Source: CADEFX01 sp050260355
GTDB taxonomy: Bacteria > Pseudomonadota > Alphaproteobacteria > Rhizobiales > Hyphomicrobiaceae
Assembly: GCA_050260355.1 (NCBI GenBank)
Contig: JBLNBZ010000032.1
Location: forward strand, 1 to 40,739
Length of the DNA stretch: 40,739 bases
Direction: 5' to 3'
Both the position numbers and the translations under genes were made by a program. The notes beneath the pieces were generated by a model. The model was not told the DNA's origin. It saw only the letters and a program-made list of their open reading frames with translations, and made no database searches. Shown here in pieces: positions 7,820 through 15,453 of the stretch (position 1 is its first letter; the number at the start of each line of letters is the position of its first letter).

Positions 7820-8211
7820 TTGACAATGCCGGCCAGGTACAGAGCGCCCGTGCCGTCCGCCTTCAATTGCAGCCGATAGGCGGCGATGATCTCCACACGC
7901 AAGCAGTGCACCTTGATCTTGCCGGGCGGCTCGAAGGCGAAGTGTTTGAGCGCATCGCCGATGGTCGGCTCCACGAACTCACGCAAGAGGCCGTGGGTCA
8001 CGAAGGCGTTGGCCTGGGGCGGCGGCCCGACCTCGAGGAAGAAGCCGTCGGCACGGTGATCCGCCTCCAGCACGCCCAAGATCTCGCGCCGCTCCACCAG
8101 CACCATGTCGCCGTTCGCGGCACTCCCGAGCAAGCCCTTAATGTCGTCGGCCGAAAGCGCGGCGACATTATAAGTGCTGAGGGTTTCGGCGCTAATTCGG
8201 TGTTGGTTCAT
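7816..8211 (-). CDS. Protein of unknown function in the SSB operon
   Basis: 131 residues from ATG 8211, which overlaps the preceding stop in an ATGA; a longer frame to 8253 is less likely. It has an N-terminal helical part (ALSADDIKGLLGSAANGDMV) and a mixed C-terminal part (LRVEIIAAYRLQLKADG). No catalytic motif recognised. Probably translationally coupled to the DUF2158-like gene upstream. Confidence 0.75.
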   Translation of the reverse strand: MNQHRISAETLSTYNVAALSADDIKGLLGSAANGDMVLVERREILGVLEADHRADGFFLEVGPPPQANAFVTHGLLREFVEPTIGDALKHFAFEPPGKIKVHCLRVEIIAAYRLQLKADGTGALYLAGIVN

Positions 8212-8408
8212 ACCGGATCGAGACACGCCGGCGGAAAGGCATCGGTCTGGCACGCGCCGGCGTCGAACCAGACGCAGCTGACGATCAAGTTGGCGTCATC
8301 GCCATCCTCATCATCGCCATAGTGTTCATAGCCGGAAACGGTCATTTTGGGTCCGCCCGATTTGAGCACGACGACGGTGCCGATCGGAAATGGCTTTGAC
8401 TCGCTCAT
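8208..8408 (-). CDS. DUF2158/YodC-like small protein
   Basis: 66 residues. The pattern G-T-V-V-x-LKSGGPKMTVSGY, then VSCVWFDAG, is that of the DUF2158 (YodC-like) family: a small strand-rich domain of unknown role common in proteobacteria and their phages. The ATG at 8408 follows an AAGGAG site. It lies just downstream of the SSB gene. Confidence 0.85.
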   Translation of the reverse strand: MSESKPFPIGTVVVLKSGGPKMTVSGYEHYGDDEDGDDANLIVSCVWFDAGACQTDAFPPACLDPV

Positions 8409-8449
8409 GCGGCGACTCCTTGTTCGGTTTCGATTTTCGATTGGTTTTT

Positions 8450-8968
8450 TTAGAACGGGATCTCGTCGTTGAGTGGATCGCGCATGGCCGCGTGCGGATT
8501 GGGACTGTCGAAGGAGGGACTGCCGTTGAGGCTCGAGCGCGTGCTGGTGGTGCCGTAGCCGAGACGCGGATCGTCGGGCGGTGGCGGATCAGGCCGGCGA
8601 TTGGAGCTCGTGCCGTTGGGTCGATCGAGGAGCTGGAGCATACCGCCGAAGTTCTCCAGCACGATCTCGGTCGACCACTGATCGCGGCCGTCCTTGTCCT
8701 GCCATTTGCGCGTGCGCAGCTTGCCCTCGACGTAGATTTGCGAGCCCTTCCTGACGTACTGCTCGATCACCTTGGTGAGATTCTCGTTGAAGCAGACGAT
8801 GCGGTGCCATTCGGTCTGATCACGCCGCTCGCCGCTGGTCTTGTCCTTCCATGTGTCCGACGTCGCCATGCGGAAATTGGCGATCGGCCGGCCGTCCTGA
8901 GTGTGACGGATTTCGGGATCGGCGCCAACGAAGCCGATCAGCATGGCGCGATTGAGCGAGCTTGCCAT
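8450..8968 (-). CDS. ssb: Single-stranded DNA-binding protein
   Basis: 172 residues. The OB-fold domain covers about residues 1-110: MASSLNRAMLIGFVGADPEI, then TEWHRIVCF and a YVRKGSQIYVEGKLRTRKW segment as in bacterial SSB. A Pro/Ser/Asn-rich linker follows and the acidic tip DEIPF, which in this family docks repair and replication partners. It should coat ssDNA during phage replication or recombination. Length is typical. Second or third gene of the leftward operon starting near 9679. Confidence 0.95.
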   Translation of the reverse strand: MASSLNRAMLIGFVGADPEIRHTQDGRPIANFRMATSDTWKDKTSGERRDQTEWHRIVCFNENLTKVIEQYVRKGSQIYVEGKLRTRKWQDKDGRDQWSTEIVLENFGGMLQLLDRPNGTSSNRRPDPPPPDDPRLGYGTTSTRSSLNGSPSFDSPNPHAAMRDPLNDEIPF

Positions 8969-9017
8969 CAGGTGTCCTTATGCATGGGTGATGCCTATGG
9001 CCGGCGCGGCAGTTTGC

Positions 9018-9371
9018 TCAGCTGCAGCCCGTCGTGGCGCCGCAGTCGTTGCACTTGAGGCAGGTGCCGTTGCGCACCATCTGCAGGCTGCCGCAGGAGT
9101 CGCAGCTGTCGCCAGTGAAGCCGAACAGACGGGCGCCGGCGACGGCATCGATCTTCTGCTCACGCGCAATCAGCGTCTCGGTAATGGTCGCCGGCAAGGG
9201 CTTGCTCGACGGCGCCTCGACCGCCTTCAGCGCCGCTTCCTTCTCCCTCGGCTTGCGCCGCGCGTAGGGATTGCGGCCGCGCCAGAAGCCGTAGCCGATG
9301 ATGCGTGCAAGCTCGGGGGTGATGGTGGGACTGTCGTACATGCCGCTGATGCCGGATGCCGCTTCGCTCAT
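9018..9371 (-). CDS. Stand-alone zinc ribbon resembling the C-terminus of class II ribonucleotide reductase
   Basis: 117 residues from ATG 9371 (GTG one codon earlier possible), AAGGAG upstream, overlapping the stop of 9371-9679. The last 35 residues (GDSCDSCGSLQMVRNG, then CLKCNDCGATTGCS) match the Cys-rich tail of NrdJ, the B12-dependent reductase. Residues 1-80 are unrelated to the catalytic barrel, so it is not a reductase. It could be an exchangeable tail that re-reduces a host NrdJ, or simply a zinc ribbon of similar shape. The SSB gene is next downstream. Confidence 0.85.
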   Translation of the reverse strand: MSEAASGISGMYDSPTITPELARIIGYGFWRGRNPYARRKPREKEAALKAVEAPSSKPLPATITETLIAREQKIDAVAGARLFGFTGDSCDSCGSLQMVRNGTCLKCNDCGATTGCS

Positions 9372-9679
9372 CACAGACGCTCCTTGGGCTCGAGGGAGGA
9401 CGTGGAATCGGGAGGCAACGCCCCGATGGCAATCATGTCGCCGCGCGCTTGCGCACGCTGGGCCGGCGTCATGCCGGCTGCGAGCATATTGAAGAGGCGC
9501 ACGATGTCGCGCCGCTCGGCTTCGCTTGCCACCTCCGAGAACCAGCGCTTGCCCTGCAGCTCGGCAAGCTCGGCGGCGCGGCGAAAGCCCTCAATCTTGG
9601 TGAGCAGCTTGGCGCCGTCGCGCAGGTGGCGGGTCTGATGGCCGCGAAAGCCGCGATAGGCACGCCTGGCTCGACTCAT
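9371..9679 (-). CDS. Small basic helical protein of unknown function
   Basis: 102 residues from ATG 9679, with only a poor ribosome site. Helical (AAELAELQGKRWFSEVASEA) with a basic N-terminus. It is the promoter-proximal gene of the SSB operon; operator site 2 and a structured region lie upstream. No family recognised. Confidence 0.7.
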   Translation of the reverse strand: MSRARRAYRGFRGHQTRHLRDGAKLLTKIEGFRRAAELAELQGKRWFSEVASEAERRDIVRLFNMLAAGMTPAQRAQARGDMIAIGALPPDSTSSLEPKERL

Positions 9680-9709
9680 GAAAGAGTCCCGGATCGAGGA
9701 GAGAAGAGT

Positions 9710-9823
9710 GGGCCCGCCGCGCGCTCATGAGCTTTCAGCCGAGATACGCGTGGCGGGCCCTCAGCCTGGATCGCCGAACCCTCCCTAGGAGGGCGTGTGG
9801 GGTGATTCGAGGTCCGGCGATCC
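9710..9823 (+). ncRNA. Two adjacent strong hairpins
   Basis: 9710-9718 pairs with 9752-9760, and 9720-9723 with 9747-9750. The single non-Watson-Crick step is G9719/T9751, a legal G-U in plus-strand RNA but C/A in minus-strand RNA, which favours a plus-strand transcript. The second hairpin pairs 9768-9776 with 9815-9823 and encloses a small stem at 9779-9793. At 56 bases the latter is too short for a tRNA. Confidence 0.45.
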
Positions 9824-9860
9824 ACGACGAAATGGAGGATACGTCGCGACGCGCCCGCGC

Positions 9861-9877
9861 GTCTAGAAAACCTAGAC
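9861..9877. promoter_or_regulatory. Palindromic operator, site 2
   Basis: GTCTA-N7-TAGAC in the long non-coding stretch upstream of the SSB operon. A perfect match to the consensus of the other sites. Confidence 0.6.
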
Positions 9878-10048
9878 GAAATGCTGTGGAGAACGTCGCC
9901 GATCTGTGGACTGGCGAGCGCGCATCCGTCGCCGACAGGATGTCAGCGATCCAGCATAACCCTTTGATGTCGTTGGATTTGCTACTGGTCCGACCAAACA
10001 GCGCCACAAGGGTAGCAAACCGAGAGGGATCAATGAGCTCGACGATGC

Positions 10049-10083
10049 TCGAGGTCGACGAAGTTTTGTTCCGTCGACCTCGA
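10049..10083. repeat. 12-bp perfect inverted repeat with 11-base loop
   Basis: 10049-10060 is the inverted complement of 10072-10083, with an A/T-rich loop. It could be an RNA hairpin or a DNA cruciform or protein site. No T-run follows on either strand, so it is not an ordinary terminator. Confidence 0.55.
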
Positions 10084-10265
10084 TGGGGGAAAAGGAGGAA
10101 TGTGGGTGACAGGGCCTGCCGGTCGGCATGCTGTTGTCGGCCATTCTCAGCCCAGCCTAGAGCTACGCTAGAAGCGATCGCGGTTTCTGTCCAGTGCCCA
10201 CAGCGCCGACACTCGAGCAAGCACGTGCGGCAAGTTGATCAGCGGCGTTCACTGCAGCCTTCGGC

Positions 10266-10673
10266 TCACGTCCCGCGCGCAATGCCGCGCGGATCGATCA
10301 CCGCGCTCTTCGATTGCGGATAGCGTTGCGCCTGCGCCTCGGCGCGCTCCTCGACGGCATGGCGCGCCGTCTCCAGCACGCTGTTGAGCGCTTCGACCCG
10401 CTCGTCGACGATGCCGAGCTGCACCTGCTCGTCATGCCCATAGGCCGCCAGCGGCTCATCGCGCGGCACCGGCGTCACCTCGCCCAAGGTCGAGGCGAGG
10501 CCCGCCTCATCGAGCCGTACGCGCGCTAGCGCATACGCCAGCGGGTCGGCGCTGGCCGCCTTCAGCCGATCGATGTCGGACGGCCGCGGCGCCAGCTCGC
10601 GCGCGTTCTCCTGCGTCATCTGACGCTCCATGCGCCCGGTGCGGGCAAACTCGGAATGAAAGCTGTGCGGCAT
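10266..10673 (-). CDS. Small protein of unknown function
   Basis: 135 residues from ATG 10673, with AAGGAG upstream; an internal in-frame Met is possible. Acidic and helical, with a Lys/Arg-poor middle (VDERVEALNSVLETARHAVEERAEAQAQ) and an IDPRGIARGT tail. Last of a run of small genes downstream of the 746-residue protein. No family recognised. Confidence 0.75.
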   Translation of the reverse strand: MPHSFHSEFARTGRMERQMTQENARELAPRPSDIDRLKAASADPLAYALARVRLDEAGLASTLGEVTPVPRDEPLAAYGHDEQVQLGIVDERVEALNSVLETARHAVEERAEAQAQRYPQSKSAVIDPRGIARGT

Positions 10674-10690
10674 CCCTCATGCTCCTTGCG

Positions 10691-10927
10691 TCAGGCCTGG
10701 CGCACCAGCGCGCCATAAAGCGGCACCACGTCGAGAATTTCATCCCGGCTGACGCGCCCCTCGTTACGGGCGAGCCAAAGCTCGTGCTCGGCCGCCTCGA
10801 ACGTGCGAAAGATCGCCGCCAGCGCCGGTGAGGAGGTCCATACGTCGACCGTCTCCATGTAGTCGCAGAAGCCGTGCTGCGTGCGGCGGATGATCCAGCA
10901 ATCCCGAGCATCGAGCCTGATTTTCAT
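10691..10927 (-). CDS. Small protein of unknown function
   Basis: 78 residues from ATG 10927, with GAGGAAAGG upstream. It begins MKIRLDARDCWIIRR and has an amphipathic middle helix (FEAAEHELWLARNEGRVSRDE). Translated just after the small basic protein of 10937-11116. Function unknown. Confidence 0.8.
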   Translation of the reverse strand: MKIRLDARDCWIIRRTQHGFCDYMETVDVWTSSPALAAIFRTFEAAEHELWLARNEGRVSRDEILDVVPLYGALVRQA

Positions 10928-10936
10928 GACCTTTCC

Positions 10937-11116
10937 TCATACGATCGGTCGGCGGCGCGCATAGCCGCGCACCATGCGTCCGCGCCGCACGAACGGACGC
11001 ACGCTGGTGTAGACCTTGGGTCGCGATGGCGGCATGCGCGCAAGCGCGCCCGAACGCAGCGGCGCGCGCGTGAGCACGTGCCGGGGACTATCGACCGGAT
11101 CGCCGTCGCGCGCCAT
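10937..11116 (-). CDS. 59-residue basic peptide with V-x-x-[FY]-x-R tag
   Basis: ATG 11116 comes three bases after the TAA of the 746-residue gene; the TGA is at 10937-10939. The C-terminal half reads VRPFVRRGRMVRGYARRRP, a doubled V-R-x-[FY]-x-R motif with a Gly turn that recurs in four other proteins of the arm. The rest is Pro/Arg-rich. It is short and GC-rich, but its position and shared motif argue that it is real. Function unknown; perhaps a minor virion or DNA-binding peptide. Confidence 0.65.
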   Translation of the reverse strand: MARDGDPVDSPRHVLTRAPLRSGALARMPPSRPKVYTSVRPFVRRGRMVRGYARRRPIV

Positions 11117-11119
11117 CGC

Positions 11120-13360
11120 TTACGCCCTCGGCAGCTTGCGCTTGTACTCGTGCACGACATAACGCTTGCCGGTGCTCGAGGTGCGGTAATGCTGCTGGAC
11201 GGTGCCGTCCGACTGCTCCTCGAGCGCCGCCGCCAGATCGTTGTCGCCGCTGCGCATGGCCTCGCGCACGCGCTCGGCCGCTGCGCGCCGGGCATCGGTG
11301 TCGCCGCGCACGCGCGCATCGTTCTTGCGCAGCATGGCGTCCTTCTGCTCGGCCTTGCGCCGGGCAGCCCCATCGAGCGCGCTGCCTTCGACGGCGCCGG
11401 CATCCCGCGATGGACTGGCGCCGCCCCCGGAGCGCAATTCGGCGCGCCGCGTCATCACCTCGCCCAACGCCTGCACCATGGGTGCCGAGTAGTCGGCCGC
11501 ACGCGGGTGATAGTTGCTCATCTCCGTCGACTGCGAATAGGTATCGAAGGCGGCGGCTGCCGCATCATTCGGATTGTCGCGGCGCCGATTGAGCTCGGCG
11601 TAGAATGTCGGATAGCGGCCGGGAGCCAGATAGTTGACCTCATTGCGCTGCTCGCGCTTCTGCTCGGGACTGGGTACAGTCTCCTCGAGCTTGGGGACCG
11701 CTGGTGCGATGACGGAGATGAGCTTGTCCTTGGCCGCGCGCGCCGCCTCACGAACCGAGCGCGCCGAATTGGCAGCCGCTTCCTTTGCCGTGCGGGCGGC
11801 ATTGTCAATGGCACGAGAGCCCGAATCGAGTGCGTCGGCGGCCGTGCGCTTGGCCGCATTGACGCCCTCGGATGCCGCGCGCAACGGCCGTTGCACGGCC
11901 TCTACCGCTGCTCTGTCGACCTGATCGGCGATGACACGATCGACGAAGCTCGGCTGCTCGCCGGTGACGCGCCGCTTGATCGCCGCCGCGATGCCGCGCG
12001 TGGCCATGTCGAACGCCGAATTGGGATTGATGTTGGCGTACGCACGCGCCGCTTTGTTGGCGATTGAGCCGTCGTCGGGAATGGCGCTCAACAGGATGGC
12101 GCGCTTGGCGTCCGCCTCAACGCGCGCGGCAAAATTGCGCGCACGCTGCATGGCGCGATCGAGATCGGCGTTGGCCAAGGCTCGATCTGCCGCATCGATC
12201 GTGGACGGCGCGTGATCGGCCAGAATGCTCGCCGCAGCAATGCCGGCACCACCGACGGCGCCGATCGCCGTCGCCGGCACCGCCGCGGTCCTGGCAAGCT
12301 GCAGGGCGCGCGCGGCGCGCCCGGTTCGGGCACCTTCGATCGCCGAGCCCACCGCCGTCACGCCCAGACCGATCGCAGCGCCGGTCGCTGTCGCAAGACG
12401 CAGACGCGATAGCGAATCGCTCAGGCTCGGCGGCGTAGGGATCTCGCCGCGACCCATCCCCAGCTCATAGCCGACCATGCTGGCCGCACCGATGCCGGCC
12501 CCGATCGGTCCAGCGAGAACGCCGCCATAGAGCGCGCCCTGCACGGCACGGCCGACGTAGCGCACGGTGGCCTTGCGTGTCTCGGAGCGATTGTCGCGAT
12601 CCATGGCCGACTCGAGCGTCTTGCGCCAATCGTCGCGCCCGTCGTTGGATTTGCTGGCCATCAAAACCCCTCCAGATAGTTGTCGGGCAGGTGCATTCCC
12701 CGCCTGCGTCATATCGGACGCGGACCTGCCGAGGCTGACCTCGGCATACTTCCGGTCGGCCCTCTGTATTGAATCGTAGATGGCATTCGCCACGATGGAC
12801 GCACCACCAATGGCGGCGCCGGTCTTGACCGCCGAGAAAAGACGCGCCCCCAGACCCGGATATTTGGCGCCCGTCAGGATGTCGACGCCGAACCTGCCGA
12901 CCGTCGCCACCTTTGCGATGTCATAGCCCTTTTCAAATGCGTTCTGCATATTGTCGCGCATGTCGGGCAGCGTGCTCGGCGTCGTGGCTCGCCCCGTCGT
13001 CGCGAGCGAATATCCTTCGCGGGCGAGACCAACGACAGCTCCGCCCGCCGCCCCAATGCCCACGGAAAGCGGAGCGCCGATCCTGGGCTTTCCCGGAATT
13101 GGCACCCCAAGAAATGCTCCGCCCCATGCTGCCGTGGCCATCACATTGACGGCCGCCTTGCGCAGCTCGGAGCGATTGTCCTTTTGCGGGGCCTGGCCTT
13201 CGTCATCATCATCGTCGTCGAACCCACGTTGCGGCGTGATACCGAGCGCGGGCGGATGTAGGACTGCGACCGTTGTGCGCTCAGCGGCGCGCCTGTCCCT
13301 TTCCATGCCGACTTCGAGCGTCTTGCGCCAATCGTCGCGCCCGTCGTTGGATTTGGCCAT
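11120..13360 (-). CDS. Large Ala/Gly-rich virion-like protein with internal N-terminal duplication
   Basis: 746 residues. Residues 1-20 (MAKSNDGRDDWRKTLE) recur at 234-250 (MASKSNDGRDDWRKTLE), each followed by similar Ala/Gly-rich, glycine-zipper-like segments that could contact membrane. A Glu/Lys-rich helical C-terminus contains NDARVRGD and ends in the doubled V-x-x-[HY]-x-R tag (TVQQHYR, then YVVHEYKRK). A poly-Asp run sits near residue 50. It looks like two tandem paralogous genes fused in frame; the second copy keeps its own ATG at 12661 with a strong ribosome site, so a 513-residue product is likely too. Probably an internal or injected virion protein, by inference. Confidence 0.8.
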   Translation of the reverse strand: MAKSNDGRDDWRKTLEVGMERDRRAAERTTVAVLHPPALGITPQRGFDDDDDDEGQAPQKDNRSELRKAAVNVMATAAWGGAFLGVPIPGKPRIGAPLSVGIGAAGGAVVGLAREGYSLATTGRATTPSTLPDMRDNMQNAFEKGYDIAKVATVGRFGVDILTGAKYPGLGARLFSAVKTGAAIGGASIVANAIYDSIQRADRKYAEVSLGRSASDMTQAGNAPARQLSGGVLMASKSNDGRDDWRKTLESAMDRDNRSETRKATVRYVGRAVQGALYGGVLAGPIGAGIGAASMVGYELGMGRGEIPTPPSLSDSLSRLRLATATGAAIGLGVTAVGSAIEGARTGRAARALQLARTAAVPATAIGAVGGAGIAAASILADHAPSTIDAADRALANADLDRAMQRARNFAARVEADAKRAILLSAIPDDGSIANKAARAYANINPNSAFDMATRGIAAAIKRRVTGEQPSFVDRVIADQVDRAAVEAVQRPLRAASEGVNAAKRTAADALDSGSRAIDNAARTAKEAAANSARSVREAARAAKDKLISVIAPAVPKLEETVPSPEQKREQRNEVNYLAPGRYPTFYAELNRRRDNPNDAAAAAFDTYSQSTEMSNYHPRAADYSAPMVQALGEVMTRRAELRSGGGASPSRDAGAVEGSALDGAARRKAEQKDAMLRKNDARVRGDTDARRAAAERVREAMRSGDNDLAAALEEQSDGTVQQHYRTSSTGKRYVVHEYKRKLPRA
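12612..12653. repeat. 42-bp exact direct repeat, copy 1
   Basis: Identical to 13314-13355. Both copies encode the start of the SNDGRDDWRKTLE segment of the minus-strand protein. Perfect identity at DNA level suggests a recent duplication or ongoing recombination. Confidence 0.9.
12661..12681 (-). promoter_or_regulatory. Strong internal ribosome binding site
   Basis: On the minus strand GGAGGGG lies about 5-8 bases before the internal in-frame ATG at 12661 of the 746-residue gene. It is stronger than the site before the full-length start at 13360, so a shorter nested product is expected. Confidence 0.65.
13314..13355. repeat. 42-bp exact direct repeat, copy 2
   Basis: Identical to 12612-12653; it encodes the N-terminus of the full-length protein. 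Confidence 0.9.
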
Positions 13361-13423
13361 CAGAGTACCCTCGCCCTCAGGTCAGCCTGCGAACGTGTGG
13401 ACGGTGGCATTTTCCACAATCCA

Positions 13424-13780
13424 TCAGAGCAGCCCCGCCCATTCCTGCGGCATCAAGCAGTTGTCGGGCGCGCCGCGAAACAGCGGAGCGATGTCGATGT
13501 GGCGGTAGCCGGCAAGCCCGGTGCCGACCGGCGTCACCTGGAACACGAGCTCGGGATGCGCCCGCGCATAGACCAGGAAGTCGGCAACGTAGGCGGCGAT
13601 GCGCTCGAGCGGCAGCGTCTTGAGATCGGCGTCCTTAGTTGGGATGGCGTAGGCGTTGCCGGTGCGCCCGACGCCGACGCCATAAATTGCCTGGTAATGC
13701 TTGCGTGCATGCAGAGCCGCACCCCTGCCATGCCGGCCAGCGAGGTTGGAGCCGAAGACGAAGATACAGCCGTTGCTCAT
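13424..13780 (-). CDS. A1S_2505-like phage protein with macro-like nucleotide-binding features
   Basis: 118 residues. IFVFGSNLAGRHGRGAALHA, then AIPTKDADLKTLPL, VTPVGTGLAGY and IAPLF match a small family seen in phages and bacteria (A1S_2505-type non-structural protein). Its Gly-rich loops recall macro domains that bind ADP-ribose or related nucleotides. Length is normal. It lies 18 bases after the 550-residue gene in an operon otherwise of virion-like proteins. No substrate is known to me; a link with the ART-like domain at the left edge is speculation. Confidence 0.8.
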   Translation of the reverse strand: MSNGCIFVFGSNLAGRHGRGAALHARKHYQAIYGVGVGRTGNAYAIPTKDADLKTLPLERIAAYVADFLVYARAHPELVFQVTPVGTGLAGYRHIDIAPLFRGAPDNCLMPQEWAGLL

Positions 13781-13797
13781 GGCCTGCCGTCGAGCCT

Positions 13798-15450
13798 TTA
13801 CACCAGCCTGCGCGTGTGCGGGCGTACGAACTCACGCACCTCGCGCCCATTGACCCGGCGCGAGCGCCAGAAACCCTCGACCTGAGTCAGAACCTGTCTG
13901 GACGCAGGAATGTCGGGATCAGCCTGCGAGGTGCGATCGCTCGGGCGCGGCACCGGCGCCGGCCGCTCGATCGGCGACTGCCCGTTCCAGGTGTCGCCGC
14001 GCGGCAGACGCTTGGGAACGGGCCTCTTGCCCGCCTGCCCCTCGGGGCTGTTGCTGTCGGGAGCCGGTGCCGCCGGCGCGCTTTCCGCACGGCCGCGCGC
14101 GTCATCGCGCATGGCGCGCACGCGCTCGATCGCCTTCAGCGCCCGGCGGATGCGCTCGGCGTGACTGTCGGTGTAGGATCTCGTCTCAGGCCTGGCGGGA
14201 ACGGCCGGCGCCGCCGCCGGCGTGTCAGTGCGTTGCCCGATTGCGCCCTCGCCCGGCATGGGCAGCGGCGGCAGGCCTGAGCGCGCGCGGCTCTCGTTGA
14301 TCTGCTGCATGGCTTCTTGCCGCAGCCGGCGCGAGCGCTCCAGCACGCTTTCGCCGTCGCCCTCGGCCGACGGGACCGGCGCTTGCAGCTCGCGCGCCAC
14401 GGTCTTGGCTGCCGTGTCGGCCGCGTTTCTTGCGGCATCGCGCGCCGTGGTGCGTGCTTGCTCGCGCTCGAGGGCAGCGCGTCGCTTGGCGTCGGCCTCC
14501 TCGAGCAGCCGCTCGAGTGCGGCGCCGGTGACCTCGCCGGGCTTGGGTGCGCCCGACTCGGGCGAGGCCGCGGTGCCGCCCGGCAGCATCTGGCGCAGCT
14601 GGCGCAGACGCTCGATGGCCGAGTCATACATCACCTGGTGGATCGAGCGCTGCGCCTCCTGCTTGGCCGTCGCATCGCCGGCCACGCGCGCGGCATTGGC
14701 CCGCTCCAGCGCCTCCCTGAGCTCGGCCTTGCGCGCCATCGCCATGCCGGAGTCGATTGGCCAGCCGGGTATCAGCTGGCGTCCCTCGACGAGCTCGCGC
14801 GCCGCCGCCCCGAGCGCCTCTGCCGAGCGCACCACGCGCTCCTTGGTGGCGCTCGCCCGCGCGCTGGCGGCCTCGGCAATCTTGTCGACGACGTCGCCGC
14901 CGGCGGCGCTGTCGGCCGCCGCCTTGGCGCCCGAGACCATGCTCACCATCAGGTCTTTGGTGCGCGCGACGAAATTGCCTTGGAGGACCGCCGTATCGAC
15001 GGCCTCGACCAGCTCGGCGGCGGCGGTGCCGGCCAGCGTCGCCATGCTCACACGCAAGCCCGTACGCGCCGCCCGTTCCACGTTGCGGGTGAGGCCTGCC
15101 GTCAGAATGGCGGCGGTGGCGCCGGCCGCGCCCGTATCGCGGGCAATGCGTTCCTGCGGTGCCAGATCATCGGGCGGCGCCACCGGACGGTCGGGCTTCA
15201 TGGCGCCGCGATAGACGACGCCGACGGCGGCCATGCCGGCAAGACCGGCACCGCCGAGCGCGCCGAGCGCGAGACGCACGGGCGCCGGCGTGCCGGCCGG
15301 CGCCCACATGTTGATGCCGACGGCGCCGCGCGCCGCCTCGCTCATGAGGTAGGTCAGCGCCTGGCGGTACTCCTGGCGCTTGTCGGTGACCTTGGGCGCC
15401 GGCAGCGCCGGCGTGGCATCATCGAGCTTGGCGAGAACGGTTTCGGCCAT
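13798..15450 (-). CDS. Large Ala-rich virion-like protein with C-terminal V-x-x-[FH]-x-R tag
   Basis: 550 residues. It has small-residue-rich hydrophobic segments at about 60-85 and 105-120 (LGALGGAGLAGMAAVGVVY), long Ala/Glu/Arg helices, Pro-rich linkers at about 420-520, and the C-terminus REVREFVRPHTRRLV carrying the tag shared with four other proteins. A KAELREALERANAARVAGDA segment is shared in outline with its two large neighbours. It starts four bases after the stop of the upstream gene. Likely an internal virion protein; no enzyme motif seen. Confidence 0.8.
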   Translation of the reverse strand: MAETVLAKLDDATPALPAPKVTDKRQEYRQALTYLMSEAARGAVGINMWAPAGTPAPVRLALGALGGAGLAGMAAVGVVYRGAMKPDRPVAPPDDLAPQERIARDTGAAGATAAILTAGLTRNVERAARTGLRVSMATLAGTAAAELVEAVDTAVLQGNFVARTKDLMVSMVSGAKAAADSAAGGDVVDKIAEAASARASATKERVVRSAEALGAAARELVEGRQLIPGWPIDSGMAMARKAELREALERANAARVAGDATAKQEAQRSIHQVMYDSAIERLRQLRQMLPGGTAASPESGAPKPGEVTGAALERLLEEADAKRRAALEREQARTTARDAARNAADTAAKTVARELQAPVPSAEGDGESVLERSRRLRQEAMQQINESRARSGLPPLPMPGEGAIGQRTDTPAAAPAVPARPETRSYTDSHAERIRRALKAIERVRAMRDDARGRAESAPAAPAPDSNSPEGQAGKRPVPKRLPRGDTWNGQSPIERPAPVPRPSDRTSQADPDIPASRQVLTQVEGFWRSRRVNGREVREFVRPHTRRLV

Positions 15451-15453
15451 GGC

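Larger units (their letters stand above)
9680..10265. other. Non-coding stretch with long inverted repeats
   Basis: I see no convincing gene here. The frames on both strands (plus from 9727, minus from 10220) lack a ribosome site and have shadow-like composition, although the minus frame does begin with a Cys pair. It holds operator site 2 and at least three long hairpins (9710-9760, 9768-9823, 10049-10083), so it may encode a structured RNA or serve as a control or packaging region. Confidence 0.6.

Noticed and set aside
9768..9823. tRNA gene
   Set aside because: The 9-bp closing stem encloses only 38 bases, there is no cloverleaf, and the TTCGA-like stretch lacks a paired 5-bp T stem.
9735..10220. 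161-codon minus-strand gene
   Set aside because: The C-terminal half is Arg/Ser-rich and shadow-like, no ribosome site is present, and the region is filled with long inverted repeats and an operator.
9727..10323. 198-codon plus-strand gene
   Set aside because: Low-quality composition, Arg-rich, crosses three hairpins and the start of a real minus-strand gene.
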